From: Azonexus sp.
GTDB taxonomy: Bacteria > Pseudomonadota > Gammaproteobacteria > Burkholderiales > Rhodocyclaceae
Assembly (NCBI GenBank): GCA_030696345.1
Contig: JAUYSK010000016.1
Location: forward strand, 186,001 to 250,000
Length of the DNA: 64,000 nucleotides
Direction of reading: 5' to 3'
The first letter of the stretch is position 1; each line of letters begins with the position of its first letter. Below are positions 1 through 9,389 of the stretch, in pieces. A program made the position numbers and the translations under genes. A model generated the notes under the pieces. It saw only the letters and a list, made by a program, of their open reading frames with translations, was not told where the DNA came from and did not search any database.

Positions 1-340
1 GCGAAACCCAGCCCGAAGCCGCCAATGCCACGCCCATTCCGACGACGGCCGAGAGCAGGGCTGGCAGCCATTGACTCGATATTTCCTTGAGCGCCCAGGC
101 GGACTCATCCGAAATCCAGAATGCCTGGGCAACTAACCAGCCACTCAATATCGCCAGCCAGACAAGCAGCCCACTGGCGCTCCGATCCCTGATCAACAAG
201 CCAAATCGACATTCTCGCCAGAGCGGCACCAGAAGCAGCAGCAGGCCAAGCAACAAGCCATGGCGCAGGGCAATTGTCCCGGGAATGGGCAGAACAAAAA
301 GAAAAAGCACAAATAAGCCTGTGAAAATCTGCAGTTTCAT
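1..340 (-). CDS. O-antigen ligase/polymerase-like membrane protein, N-terminal part (cut by window edge)
   Basis: The first 113 codons are present and the gene runs off the left edge. The product begins MKLQIFTGLFVLFLFVLPIP and shows hydrophobic segments at about residues 3-20, 26-40, 57-72 and 92-112, separated by short charged loops. Multi-spanning proteins of this kind in glycosyltransferase operons are usually WaaL/Wzy-type O-antigen ligases or polymerases. The diagnostic large periplasmic loop lies outside the window, so that assignment rests on topology and context. The ATG overlaps the stop of the upstream SGNH gene (ATGA), so it is the last visible member of the minus-strand glycan operon. 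Confidence 0.55.
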   Translation of the reverse strand, partial: MKLQIFTGLFVLFLFVLPIPGTIALRHGLLLGLLLLLVPLWRECRFGLLIRDRSASGLLVWLAILSGWLVAQAFWISDESAWALKEISSQWLPALLSAVVGMGVALAASGWVS

Positions 341-1071
341 AGCGTTTTCACCAAGCTCGCAGACCACAGTAGCGCACTTGCCGGATGTGACAGGTGATGA
401 TCCTCGGCAGAAGCAGCGAAACGTTCATCGACCAGACCGGTTGCCGAATCGAGTGTCTGGGCAGTGAGATCAAAATAGGCGAGGTCCAATTCACCAGCCA
501 AACGCTTGAGTTTCTCATTGAACGCCAGCACGAGTTGGGTACGCTCGACCTGCGACGCAGTGATTTCCCGCCGCAATTGGTTCTCCTGCCTCCATGCGGC
601 CGAGTCGCTAACCGTTGGCAGGATCGCCCCGGCCAGAACAATTTTTCGCTCAGGAGAAGAACTTTCGTCGCGAATCCGGCGGACCAACCGACGAATACCT
701 GCCAGCGAATGATCGATCAGCGATGCGGGATCCAGATTCAACTGCTCTGCCTTTTTCCAAAGCGCAAAGCTGCAATCACACTCACCCAGCATGATCACGA
801 CAACATCGCAATCGGCAAAGCGGCGCAAGGCAGAATCAAATTTCTGCCAGCCTTGGGTCGCTGAGGTGTCAACGTTCAAGCCATAGGCGGTTGCTCCGGC
901 AACAATTTCACAATTCAACCAGTGCGGAGTCAACAAACCCCGATCGAAACAATATTCAAAGACACCACAATGCGAATCGCCGAGGACCAGAATGCTCCGA
1001 CCATTGAACATGCGACTTTGAAACCGTCGCCAAAGCTTCTTCAGGGATTTCCTGTAGCGCTGAAGGCTCAT
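337..1071 (-). CDS. SGNH/GDSL-hydrolase-like protein of the glycan operon
   Basis: The 244-residue product has a basic N-terminus and no signal peptide. It then shows the block-I-like motif LVLGDSHCG (GDSH at residues 31-34), a block-III-like segment (IMLGECDCS), and a C-terminal DHHLSH stretch that could supply the Asp-His pair of an SGNH esterase. Members of this superfamily in polysaccharide clusters often act as acetyl-esterases or acetyltransferases. The replacement of GDSL by GDSH makes the catalytic details uncertain. Both ends overlap neighbours by four bases (ATGA), which implies translational coupling with the GT9 gene before it and the O-antigen-ligase-like gene after it. The substrate is unknown. 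Confidence 0.6.
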   Translation of the reverse strand: MSLQRYRKSLKKLWRRFQSRMFNGRSILVLGDSHCGVFEYCFDRGLLTPHWLNCEIVAGATAYGLNVDTSATQGWQKFDSALRRFADCDVVVIMLGECDCSFALWKKAEQLNLDPASLIDHSLAGIRRLVRRIRDESSSPERKIVLAGAILPTVSDSAAWRQENQLRREITASQVERTQLVLAFNEKLKRLAGELDLAYFDLTAQTLDSATGLVDERFAASAEDHHLSHPASALLWSASLVKTL

Positions 1072-2183
1072 TTGCTTAGTGTCCGCACGACTTGGTCCAC
1101 AAGGCTTGCAATCGGTGCATTGACGATACAGGCACGCGTTCCCAACCGACAGCGATAAGGCGCATCAAAAGCATGGGAACACGGCGCACACAGTTCGGCA
1201 CTCCGAATCACCACAGTGCGCAGACCGATTGGCCGCTGGTCGTCAGCGTCGGCCGGTCCCATAAAATCAACGACCGGAACACCTAAGGCATCAGCCATGT
1301 AGGTCGCACCTGAGTCGACTCCAACGAAGCAATTCAGGGCGGCAAGCAAAGAGGGCAGATCAACCAGTTCCCACTCTCCGGAAGTGTCAATAACCCGGCC
1401 GTCAGGCATTGCTGCAAGCAACTCTGCAGCGGCTGGGCGGTCTGCTTCAGTACCTACCAGAACCAGCGTTGCAGTAGTGTGACTTAGCAGTTGAGCGGCC
1501 ACTCCCTTAAGCTGAAGAGAATCCAGAGCCTTCATCCGGTTACCGGCTCCCAGTCCGAGGCCGATGTACGGTCCTTGCCTACCAGACAGCAGCGCCAGCC
1601 GTTTAGCATCGCCAGCCGCGCTGCATGCTATCTCGTTGGGCAATGCAAGCAGCGCAGCATCAACCACAATGCCAAAGCCAGCCAGCGAATGCAGCGCCGT
1701 TTCCCGAAACAGTTGGCCAGCTTGATGGGCTTCACCATGGGTCAAGAATGGCCATGCCAGTCGAGCACTACCCTGACGACGATCAGGCAGAACGGAAACC
1801 CGCTGCGCTATGCCAACCCAGAACGGAGCGAGCAGGTTGATCAGATTGGGACTGAGGATTAGCACAGCATCGTAGCCCTCAGCCAACTGTTCAAACAGCC
1901 AGCGCTTGCCGGCCCAACCCTTGAAACCACCGACGGGGAGTCCAATGACCTGGTCAATGCTGTCCAACCCTTGCGCCAGAGGCACATTGACTGGATGAAG
2001 CAGGGCGACAATTCTGGTCTGCGGCAGGCGCAGGCGCAAGGCACGAAAAACCGGAGTCGTGGTGACGAAATCCCCTATCTTGGCTGTCTGGATAACCAGA
2101 ACCCGGCCTGTCTTGCCTTTCTGACGAGAAGCAAGCCACCAAAGCAGGGGCGAAGCAAGCCAGGTCAGTAGCAGGTAAATCAT
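1068..2183 (-). CDS. Glycosyltransferase family 9 (heptosyltransferase-like)
   Basis: This 371-residue GT9 protein begins with a short membrane-prone segment (residues 1-18). The family N-domain follows with RVLVIQTAKIGDFVTTTPVF, where heptosyltransferases carry the KxxxGDxL/V motif. The C-domain has a nucleotide-sugar-binding signature around GVDSGATYMADALGVPVVDF and ends with a cysteine-rich stretch (CAPC, CRLGTRAC). GT9 enzymes transfer heptose from ADP-heptose, or related sugars, to the LPS core on the cytoplasmic face of the inner membrane. The exact acceptor cannot be read from sequence. The start ATG overlaps the stop of the upstream GT4 gene. Confidence 0.8.
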   Translation of the reverse strand: MIYLLLTWLASPLLWWLASRQKGKTGRVLVIQTAKIGDFVTTTPVFRALRLRLPQTRIVALLHPVNVPLAQGLDSIDQVIGLPVGGFKGWAGKRWLFEQLAEGYDAVLILSPNLINLLAPFWVGIAQRVSVLPDRRQGSARLAWPFLTHGEAHQAGQLFRETALHSLAGFGIVVDAALLALPNEIACSAAGDAKRLALLSGRQGPYIGLGLGAGNRMKALDSLQLKGVAAQLLSHTTATLVLVGTEADRPAAAELLAAMPDGRVIDTSGEWELVDLPSLLAALNCFVGVDSGATYMADALGVPVVDFMGPADADDQRPIGLRTVVIRSAELCAPCSHAFDAPYRCRLGTRACIVNAPIASLVDQVVRTLSK

Positions 2184-3376
2184 TGGCCGGTCTCTTCCAG
2201 CACTTGCGCCACCCCAGCCACGTAGGCTTCAATCGAAAAGTGCTCCATTACCCGGCGGCGACCAGCCTCACCCATCGCCCTGCGGAGCAAGGCGTCACCA
2301 TGGAGACGACGCAGCGCTGCGGTCAGTGCCGGTATGTCGCCATAGGCGTAGAGCAATCCGGTTTCTTCGTTAACCACCACCTCGCGGGTGCCGGTCACGT
2401 CGGAACCCACCACCGGCTTGCCGGCCAGCATGGCTTCGAGACCAACGCGCGGCAAGCCTTCCTTGCTAGAACAGAGAACGCAAACGTCCATCGCCTGCAC
2501 CCAAGCAAGCGGCAGCGCCTGAAAGCCGACGAAACTGACCTGATCGGCCAAGCTCAGACGGGCCGTAGCGCTCTCCAATTCCGCCTTTTGCGGACCTTCA
2601 CCGAGAATCAGGCAGCCTACAACCAGACCCTCGGTCTTCAAGTTAGCGAGCGCCTGCAGCAGATGCAAGATCCCCTTGCGCACCGTCAATTGGCCTACCG
2701 TACCAATAACCAGGCGTTTTTCCATGGCCGGCAATTTAATCGATACCGGCAAAGGCTCGCGGCAATCGATCGCGTTGTATATCACTCGCAAACGCTTCTC
2801 GGCCACATGCTGTGCTGCCAGCCGATCGGCCACACCCTGTGATACGCAGATAATGCACGCCGCCACCCGATTCACTATGGCAGCTTCGTAGGCCTGCAGG
2901 CTCGGCTCGATACGACAGTGCTGAACAACCGGCACAACGACCGCCTCGCCAGCCAGATAACCCTCAAGGTTTGAGGAAGGCTGGTTGTTCATGTAAAGCA
3001 GCTGGAAACTGCCCTCTTTCAACAATGTTTCCAAGGCAATGCGGCGCGGCTTAATGCGCCACTGCATCTCGATAGCCAGGACAAGCCGCCTTTTGATCTG
3101 CCCCGACCACGAGAAAAAGCCTCGCACCAACTCTTTCGCCAACTTGGCCCACAAAGGCTGCCGAAGCGTCGCCAGGACAAGCAACGGAATGCCAATATCC
3201 GCCAGTTCCTCGGAAAGCAGGCGACCATCCTTACCCTTGCGGTAGTCCTTGTAGAAACAGCAAGTGACGGCAAAGCGCTCACGATCAAGACGCTTCAAGA
3301 GCTCGAACATACTGTTGGTGCCACCGCCCCATTCATTTCCGGTATCAAGCAGCAGAATGCGTTTCGGCTGGCTCAT
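2180..3376 (-). CDS. Glycosyltransferase family 4
   Basis: A longer open frame reaches 3466, but the start at 3376 gives the expected GT-B N-terminus (MSQPKRILLLDTGNEWGGGT) and overlaps the upstream GT9 stop by four bases. The 398-residue protein has a glycine-rich donor loop near the N-terminus. Its C-terminal Glycos_transf_1 domain carries IGTVGQLTVRKGILHLL, then SSKEGLPRVGLEAMLAGKPVV, the retaining GT4 E-x7-E region. It is probably a cytoplasmic inverting-fold-B, retaining sugar transferase that extends LPS core or O-chain. Donor and acceptor are unknown. Confidence 0.82.
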   Translation of the reverse strand: MSQPKRILLLDTGNEWGGGTNSMFELLKRLDRERFAVTCCFYKDYRKGKDGRLLSEELADIGIPLLVLATLRQPLWAKLAKELVRGFFSWSGQIKRRLVLAIEMQWRIKPRRIALETLLKEGSFQLLYMNNQPSSNLEGYLAGEAVVVPVVQHCRIEPSLQAYEAAIVNRVAACIICVSQGVADRLAAQHVAEKRLRVIYNAIDCREPLPVSIKLPAMEKRLVIGTVGQLTVRKGILHLLQALANLKTEGLVVGCLILGEGPQKAELESATARLSLADQVSFVGFQALPLAWVQAMDVCVLCSSKEGLPRVGLEAMLAGKPVVGSDVTGTREVVVNEETGLLYAYGDIPALTAALRRLHGDALLRRAMGEAGRRRVMEHFSIEAYVAGVAQVLEETGQ

Positions 3377-4521
3377 GCGGATTTCCGGCTCAAAATGGTG
3401 TCGACCGCAGCAAGTACCTCGGCAACCGCGATATTGTCCATACAGATCGGTTCGGCATACGGGCAATTCTTGGAAAAACAGGGGTCACAAGTGCGCCACT
3501 TGCGGATCACGATATGCGTTTCCAAGTCATAACCCGGCCCGGAACGTTCCGGGTCAGAGACGGCAAACAGCGCCACAACCGGCGTCTCGACTGTCACTGC
3601 CAAATGCATCGGCCCGGTATCGCCAGTCAGCAGCAGACTGGCTCGCCGGAGCAACGCGGGCAAGGCAATCAGCGGAAGTTGGCCGGCCGACGCCCATGCC
3701 CGGTTGCCATCAGCCAGCGGGAGTGCCGCTTCGATAGCAGCGGCCACCTCCTGACAAAGCAAGGCTTCGGCCGGCGAACCAGTGACGACAAAACGCAAAT
3801 CGGGGTGGAGTTTTGCCAGTTGGACAGCTACTGCGATAAAACGCGAACGCGGCCAACGCCGGCTCATCGTTGAGGCCCCGGGCTGAAATGCGACGATGCT
3901 CGCATCCTGCCAGCCGCGCTCTGCCAAGGCCTCTATAACCGCCTTTTCGCCAGCGGCATGCATCGGCACCGCCATCCGTCGGGAAATCTCGCCTGTTGCT
4001 CCGGCCAGCTTGGCCACGGCCAGACGCTGGTCAATGCCATGGCCGAGATCATCCCAGCCCAGCAAGGGATCACGGTTGGTCAGCAAAAAATTCCAGCGAT
4101 TGTTGTTGGGCAGCTTGAAAATGTAGCGAGCGCCGGACAAATAGGCCAATGGTGTCGCCTGCGGCTCGTTGCCGTGAAAAATCGCCGCCAGATCGTAATT
4201 CCTCAGCACCCGCGCCGTCCGGCCGAAGCCTCGCCACTTGCCATCGTACGCAATCAGCTCATCAGCCTCGGCCAAGCCGGTGAACAGCCCCAGCAGCGAG
4301 GGATGGACGAGCAGCGTGATGTGGGCCTGCGGATAGGTCAGGCGCAAAGCCCGCAGCCCGGGTGTCGACAAAAGCGTGTCGCCAAGCGCCGTGCAGGAAA
4401 TAGCCAGAATGCGCCGAATGGCTGGCGTGCCGAGTTCGCTGGCCGGGCGCGGCCGCCTGTCGAGGGCGCGCCTAGTTCGCAGCCAGTGATAGAGCAGTGG
4501 TTCGCGCAGGTGCAGACGCAT
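3373..4521 (-). CDS. Glycosyltransferase family 9 (heptosyltransferase-like)
   Basis: The 382-residue product has about 36 residues of basic leader, then RILAISCTALGDTLLSTPGL, the GT9 N-domain motif with the conserved Gly-Asp. The C-domain has VAFQPGASTMSRRWP and LLTGDTGPMHLAVTVETPVVALF, the ADP-heptose-binding signature of WaaC/WaaF/WaaQ enzymes. A cysteine cluster (CDPCFSKNCPY) lies near the C-terminus, as in several GT9 members. It is the second of three GT9 genes in this operon, so the cluster probably builds a heptose-rich inner core. Its start lies one base from the stop of the upstream deacetylase gene. Confidence 0.82.
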   Translation of the reverse strand: MRLHLREPLLYHWLRTRRALDRRPRPASELGTPAIRRILAISCTALGDTLLSTPGLRALRLTYPQAHITLLVHPSLLGLFTGLAEADELIAYDGKWRGFGRTARVLRNYDLAAIFHGNEPQATPLAYLSGARYIFKLPNNNRWNFLLTNRDPLLGWDDLGHGIDQRLAVAKLAGATGEISRRMAVPMHAAGEKAVIEALAERGWQDASIVAFQPGASTMSRRWPRSRFIAVAVQLAKLHPDLRFVVTGSPAEALLCQEVAAAIEAALPLADGNRAWASAGQLPLIALPALLRRASLLLTGDTGPMHLAVTVETPVVALFAVSDPERSGPGYDLETHIVIRKWRTCDPCFSKNCPYAEPICMDNIAVAEVLAAVDTILSRKSA

Positions 4522-4522
4522 G

Positions 4523-5353
4523 TCAGTGGCCCGGGTTGCCTGACTTCAGGCCGAGGTAAAGCGCCGACAGCAACGGCCGGCCGTAGATGCCCATGCGCCG
4601 GGCGAACCAGGCGGCCGGCTTGTCTTTGGCGACGAGCCGGGGCAGGCGGGCCAACTCGACATCGGCCCGAACGACGCCAGGCTCGGTCGTGTACAGGTGG
4701 GTGAAGCCGGCTTCCTTCGCCAGACGTTGATAGGCAGTATCGAAATAACCCTGCGGCCAGCACAGGTGCGGACTGGCTGTGCCGAGACGAGCTGCCAGCG
4801 TCGCCCGTGAAGCATTCAGATCGTCGGCCAGCGCGGTATCGCGAGTTGTCTGATCATCTATCCGGCGATCCCACCGAGTATGGCTGTGCGTGTGCGAATG
4901 GAAGTCGAAAGTGCCGGCGTTGCGCATCAACTCAACCTCGGACCAGCGCAGGAAGGCGTCATCCAGCTTGCCATCGGCGGCCGCGGCCATCGCCTGCTTG
5001 TGCGTCGGCACGTCGGGAACCACAGCTTGCCCGGCATGTGCACGGCACGGACCATCACCGATCCAGCCGGTGATCAGGAATATCGTCGCACGCTGGCCAA
5101 ACTCCTGCAGCACCGGATGGGCATAAACCCAATTGTCGAGATAGCCGTCATCGAAGGTAACGAGGACGCTTTTTTTCGGAATATCGCCGGTCTTCAAAAC
5201 CGCCTCGAATTCCGCAGTGGATAGTGTTTTCCAGCCAGTCTTCGCCAGCCAGGCCATCTGCGCCCGGAAGTTTTCGGGAGAACAGGTAATCAGCCCCGGT
5301 TTCGGGCTGACATGGTGATACATCAGCACGGGCAGCGGCTGCCCGAAGCTCAC
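4523..5353 (-). CDS. Polysaccharide deacetylase (NodB/CE4 family)
   Basis: This 276-residue protein carries the CE4 signature: LMYHHVSP near the N-terminus, TFDDGYLDN (metal-binding Asp pair) and FHSHTHSHTRWD (metal-binding His residues), with CWPQGYFD as the later catalytic block. CE4 enzymes are metal-dependent and remove N- or O-acetyl groups from sugars. No signal peptide is visible, so it may act on a lipid-linked or nucleotide-linked intermediate in the cytoplasm. The start is GTG at 5353 and forms a GTGA overlap with the stop of the upstream GT4 gene. The substrate is inferred only from the LPS setting. Confidence 0.85.
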   Translation of the reverse strand: MSFGQPLPVLMYHHVSPKPGLITCSPENFRAQMAWLAKTGWKTLSTAEFEAVLKTGDIPKKSVLVTFDDGYLDNWVYAHPVLQEFGQRATIFLITGWIGDGPCRAHAGQAVVPDVPTHKQAMAAAADGKLDDAFLRWSEVELMRNAGTFDFHSHTHSHTRWDRRIDDQTTRDTALADDLNASRATLAARLGTASPHLCWPQGYFDTAYQRLAKEAGFTHLYTTEPGVVRADVELARLPRLVAKDKPAAWFARRMGIYGRPLLSALYLGLKSGNPGH

Positions 5354-6438
5354 TGGGCCTCCAGCAACTGCAGATAAAGGCGCTCCATGCCTTGCGCCAT
5401 GGCTTCGCGCGAAAATTTTCGGCGTACGAACTCAGCCGCGTTGGCACCCATTCCCTGGCGATAGACCGGGTCGGCGAGCAGCCTGCAGAGCGCCTCGGCA
5501 ATTGCCGCTCCGTTCTTGACCGGGACCAGCAAGCCAGTCCGGCCGTCCTGAACCACTTCCGGCACGCCATCGACCGCGGTGGCAACAGCCGGCAAGCCCA
5601 TTGCGCCGGCCTCGATGAAAGCGGTGCCAAGGGCCTCCTGATGCGTCGGCAAGACGAAGACATCAAGCGAGGCGAGCACATTGGTCACATCACGGCGCAG
5701 GCCGAGCAGATGCACTCGCCCACCCAACCCGTCGGCCGCAATTCGCACAGTCAGATTGGCCGTCTGGGCGCCGTCGCCGGCAAAAACGAAATGAACGTCG
5801 GGAAAGCGCCGAAGTACTGCTGGCACCCCATCGAGAATATCGGCATGGCCTTTTTTGGCGCGCAGGATGGCAACGGTACCGACCAGCAAGGTATCGGCAG
5901 CCAGCCCAAGCTCTTCCCGAAGATTGCCTGCTACGGTAGACCGGTCGTAGCGCGCAAAATCAACGCCGGTAGAAACCGTGGTGATTCGCGCGCGGGGCAC
6001 ACCGGCCTCGACCAGATAATTTTCGACATACTTGCTGACCGTGACAACGTGGTCCGGAAGCACGCTGTAGGAGAATTTGGAGGTAATCGGCAACGCCAGG
6101 TGGCGGGTTCGGACAATGCGCGGCCGCTTACCGAAAATGCTGCGTGCCGCCATCCCGGCAAGCTGGGTATCGCGGCCGCTGTGGGTGTTGACGATGTCAG
6201 CCCGAAAACGTTTCATCGCGCTGCGCAAGCGAAAGAGTGCCGGCAGGTCGAGGGAGCCGCGCATGTCGACCGTGAAGGTTTCAAATCCCGCCTCTTGCGC
6301 CCGTTCCAGGATACGTGCCCCCGGACGGCTGAGCACAGCCATGTCGTGACCCCGCTCGCGCATGCCGATCAATTCGTTCAGCGTGCGATTTTCCTGACCG
6401 CCCCAACCGGTTGAAGATTCGGTGTGCAGGATGCGCAT
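5350..6438 (-). CDS. Glycosyltransferase family 4
   Basis: The 362-residue GT-B protein starts MRILHTESSTGWGGQENRTL, where the GGQE/GGxE loop contacts the nucleotide-sugar. It shows NTHSGRDTQLAG and RTRHLALP in the acceptor domain and VGTVAILRAKKGHADIL at the start of the donor domain. PTHQEALGTAFIEAGAMGLP carries the conserved E-x7-E. These are features of retaining GT4 enzymes acting on LPS or capsule. Its ATG shares one base with the stop of msbA (TGATG), so it is translationally coupled to the lipid A flippase. Sugar specificity is unknown. Confidence 0.83.
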   Translation of the reverse strand: MRILHTESSTGWGGQENRTLNELIGMRERGHDMAVLSRPGARILERAQEAGFETFTVDMRGSLDLPALFRLRSAMKRFRADIVNTHSGRDTQLAGMAARSIFGKRPRIVRTRHLALPITSKFSYSVLPDHVVTVSKYVENYLVEAGVPRARITTVSTGVDFARYDRSTVAGNLREELGLAADTLLVGTVAILRAKKGHADILDGVPAVLRRFPDVHFVFAGDGAQTANLTVRIAADGLGGRVHLLGLRRDVTNVLASLDVFVLPTHQEALGTAFIEAGAMGLPAVATAVDGVPEVVQDGRTGLLVPVKNGAAIAEALCRLLADPVYRQGMGANAAEFVRRKFSREAMAQGMERLYLQLLEAQ

Positions 6439-8195
6439 CAGGCGGCGCCCTCTTCCGCCTTCTGCATCTTGTAGAGCCGGGCGTAGAGACCATCGCGGGC
6501 CAGCAGTTCGGCGTGCGAACCTTCTTCCTGCTTCTGGCCGTGGGCCAGTGCAACGATGCGGTCGGCGCGTTCGACGGTGGACAGGCGGTGTGCAATAACC
6601 AGGGTGCTACGGCCGCGCATCAGTTCGTCGAGCGCAGCCTGGACATGACGCTCGGACTCGGTATCGAGGGCAGACGTCGCCTCGTCGAGGATCAGGATCG
6701 GCGCATCTTTCAGGATGGCGCGGGCGATGGCCAGGCGCTGGCGCTGGCCGCCGGAGAGCTTGACGCCGTTTTCACCGATCATCGTATCGAGGCCTTCCGG
6801 CAGGGCGTCGATGAATTCCAGCGCGTGCGCCGCCTTGGCAGCAGCACGAATTTCTTCCCGCGTCGCGTCGCGCTTGCCACCGTAGGCAATATTGGCGGCG
6901 ATGGTATCGTTGAACAGGACAACATCCTGGCTGACCATCGCAATGTTGTCGCGCAGGCTGTTGAGGCGGATGTTGTTCAGGGCATGGCCATCGACGCGAA
7001 TTTCTCCACCATCAACGGCGTAAAAACGCGGCAGCAGATTGGCTGCCGTCGTCTTGCCGCTGCCCGATGGGCCAACCAGCGCGACACATTCACCGGGGCG
7101 AATAGTCAGCGACACAACATCCAGCGCAGGGCGCTCGGCGCCAGGGTAGGTGAACAAGACCCGGTCAAACTCGACCAGTCCTTTGGCCCGCCCCAGCTCT
7201 TCCTTGCCGTTGTCTTCCTCGGATACCTCGTCAATCAGCGAGAAGACACTTTCGGAAGCTGCCAGACCGCGCTGGATCGGCGCGCTGACATCAGTAATCC
7301 GGCGTAGCGGCGGCAGAATCATCAGCATTGCGGTGATGAAGGAAACGAAGCTACCGACGGTTGTCTGCTCGGCACTCGCCTGCTTCAGGGCGACGCCCAT
7401 GATGATGGCGACGCCAGATGCGGCGAAAAACTGCACGATCGGACTTTGCGCCGCCACGGCCAACGTCGCTCGCATCGCCAGCCGACGCTGTTCGCGCACG
7501 GATTTGTAAAAACGCTCTTCCTCATAGGTCTGGCCACCGAAAACCTTGACCACCTTGTGGCCCTCGATCGCCTCCTGCAGAACCTGGGTAATGCGCCCCA
7601 TTGATTCCTGCTGCCCTTTGGCAACCGCACGCAAGCGCTTGCTGAAGGCACGCACGACGAAAGCGATAAATGGCACAACACTTAACGTAATCAGCGTCAG
7701 TTGCCAGTTCAGGTAGAGCAACCAGGCCATCAGGCCGACGATAGCCAGCGAATCCTTGATCAGCGTAGTCAGCGCATTGGTCGCTGCACCAGCGACGCCG
7801 GTCACGTCGTAAGCAATGCGCGACATCAGGCGACCGGAAAGATTGTCGCTGTAATAGCGAGTCGGCAGCCGCACCATGCGGGCAAACATCTCCTTGCGCA
7901 GTTCGGTCACGACATTGTTCGAGACCCAGCTCATGGCGTATTCGCCGATGAAGCCGAAGACGGCACGGGCGAGGAAGATGCCCATGATGGCCAGCGGGTA
8001 AATCAGCCAGTCCCACGGTCCGGCATTTTGGGAAAAACCATCGTCCAGCAGCTTTTTCATCATCGCCGGGAACACCGGCTCGGCCAGCGCCGACAGGCCC
8101 ATCGCCACGAGACCGGCAGCGAAAACTTTCCAGTAGGGACGAACGTAGGTCAGCAACCGGAGATACAACTCGCGGCTGGTCATGTCATTCGACAT
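6438..8195 (-). CDS. msbA: Lipid A export ATP-binding/permease protein MsbA
   Basis: The 585-residue half-transporter has an N-terminal exporter membrane domain (about residues 20-310, six hydrophobic helices). Its ATPase domain has Walker A GPSGSGKTT, Q-loop MVSQDVVLF, signature LSGGQRQR, Walker B ILILDEATSALD and the switch His in VIAHRLS. Length and order match MsbA, which flips core-lipid A across the inner membrane as a homodimer. The ATG at 8195 has a good upstream AAGGA ribosome site, which decides it over the internal ATG four codons later. The position among LPS-core glycosyltransferases supports MsbA over a drug exporter. Confidence 0.9.
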   Translation of the reverse strand: MSNDMTSRELYLRLLTYVRPYWKVFAAGLVAMGLSALAEPVFPAMMKKLLDDGFSQNAGPWDWLIYPLAIMGIFLARAVFGFIGEYAMSWVSNNVVTELRKEMFARMVRLPTRYYSDNLSGRLMSRIAYDVTGVAGAATNALTTLIKDSLAIVGLMAWLLYLNWQLTLITLSVVPFIAFVVRAFSKRLRAVAKGQQESMGRITQVLQEAIEGHKVVKVFGGQTYEEERFYKSVREQRRLAMRATLAVAAQSPIVQFFAASGVAIIMGVALKQASAEQTTVGSFVSFITAMLMILPPLRRITDVSAPIQRGLAASESVFSLIDEVSEEDNGKEELGRAKGLVEFDRVLFTYPGAERPALDVVSLTIRPGECVALVGPSGSGKTTAANLLPRFYAVDGGEIRVDGHALNNIRLNSLRDNIAMVSQDVVLFNDTIAANIAYGGKRDATREEIRAAAKAAHALEFIDALPEGLDTMIGENGVKLSGGQRQRLAIARAILKDAPILILDEATSALDTESERHVQAALDELMRGRSTLVIAHRLSTVERADRIVALAHGQKQEEGSHAELLARDGLYARLYKMQKAEEGAA

Positions 8196-8220
8196 GCAAA
8201 TCCTTGAAGCTAAAAGTGAA

Positions 8221-8240
8221 GGGCAGAATTATACCTGCCC
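8221..8240 (-). promoter_or_regulatory. Possible msbA promoter -10 inside an inverted repeat
   Basis: In the 54-base gap before msbA, the minus strand carries TATAAT (8228-8233) flanked by the arms GGGCAG (8221-8226) and CTGCCC (8235-8240). It lies about 35 bases upstream of the msbA ATG. No convincing -35 is present, so this is a candidate only. Confidence 0.3.
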
Positions 8241-8249
8241 GGGGGCGGG

Positions 8250-9389
8250 CTAGCCGAGCGAGCGGTAGAGCACCAACAGGCGGTCAGCCATCGCCGGCAA
8301 GGTAAGCGGTTCGACGCTGGCACGGGCGGCAGCACGCGACTTTGCATCGCCGGCCAGTGCCGCAAGATCATCCAGCCGATCCGCCAATTCGGCGACATCG
8401 ACGGCATCGACTACCCAGCCGTTTTCACCTGCCCGTACCCACTCCTGCGCGCCGCAAGTCGTCGAAGTGACGATGGGCAGGCCACAGGCCAGTGCTTCCA
8501 GCGCCGCATTCGGGCAGGGGTCGTAGAGCGTTGGCAAGACAAAACCATCGGCCGCGCCATACCAGGGGCGAACATCTTTCAATGGCCCGGTGAAATGGAT
8601 GCGTTTTTCCAGCCCGAGCTTTGCTGCCAACGTCTTCATCGCACCCAGTTTTCGGTCAGCCCCGACAATCGCAAGCCGCGTCTCGGACCGTTTCATTTTG
8701 GCCACGGCCCGCAACAGTTGTGGCACCCCCTTGCGCTCAAAGCCGCTGCCGACAAAGAGCAACAAAGGTACCCGATGGGAAATACCAAGCTTTTCCCGCG
8801 TCGTTTCGCGAAACTCGTCAACCAACCCCGGGTGAAATACCGCCGTATCGACACCGTTATAGATCACCGGCAACTTGCTGCGGTCGACCCCATAAAAATG
8901 GCAAATTTCATTGGCTACCATCTGCGAATTGCAGATCACCGCCTTCAATGCTGGGTGAGCGAACATCGCCTGTTCGGCGCCAAGCACATAGCGGTGATAA
9001 GGCGAAATCCCCTGCGCCAGCCGTTGCGGCAAGCTCAAAACCCGCGCCCGATGCGCCAGCCAGGCGGCATGAACGCCATCACCGGCACGAAAGATCATGC
9101 AGCCGGGAATCCGCTCATGCGATTGCGTGATATCGAATCCACCCTTCGCCATTTCGGCCTGGGCGCATCTGGCAAAGCTGCGGTCCCGCGCCGACCGGCC
9201 ACCCAGCAAACGGGAGTATTTCGGGTCGCAGGTAATCTGTTTGAAGCCCTCGCGCGGCGCGCCGTCCCAGCTCCGCGTAATCAAGGTAACTTCGGCGCCT
9301 TCGGCCGCCAAGGCACCCAGCGCCCGCTCGACAAAGCGCTCAGCCCCACCGTAGGGGTTATAGCGCTGGCGGACAATGGCAATTTTCAC
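8250..9389 (-). CDS. Glycosyltransferase family 4, WaaG-like
   Basis: This 379-residue GT4 protein starts MKIAIVRQRYNPYGGAERFV, the GGAE donor loop typical of WaaG-like LPS core transferases. It has VICNSQMV, VIYNGVDTAVFHPG, FVGSGFERKGVPQLL and LPTLYDPCPNAALEALACGLP with the E-x7-E pair. WaaG adds glucose to heptose II of the core, and the same general role is likely here. The GTG start at 9389 overlaps the stop of the GT9 gene (GTGA). The E. coli name is not assigned because specificity cannot be deduced. Confidence 0.8.
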   Translation of the reverse strand: MKIAIVRQRYNPYGGAERFVERALGALAAEGAEVTLITRSWDGAPREGFKQITCDPKYSRLLGGRSARDRSFARCAQAEMAKGGFDITQSHERIPGCMIFRAGDGVHAAWLAHRARVLSLPQRLAQGISPYHRYVLGAEQAMFAHPALKAVICNSQMVANEICHFYGVDRSKLPVIYNGVDTAVFHPGLVDEFRETTREKLGISHRVPLLLFVGSGFERKGVPQLLRAVAKMKRSETRLAIVGADRKLGAMKTLAAKLGLEKRIHFTGPLKDVRPWYGAADGFVLPTLYDPCPNAALEALACGLPIVTSTTCGAQEWVRAGENGWVVDAVDVAELADRLDDLAALAGDAKSRAAARASVEPLTLPAMADRLLVLYRSLG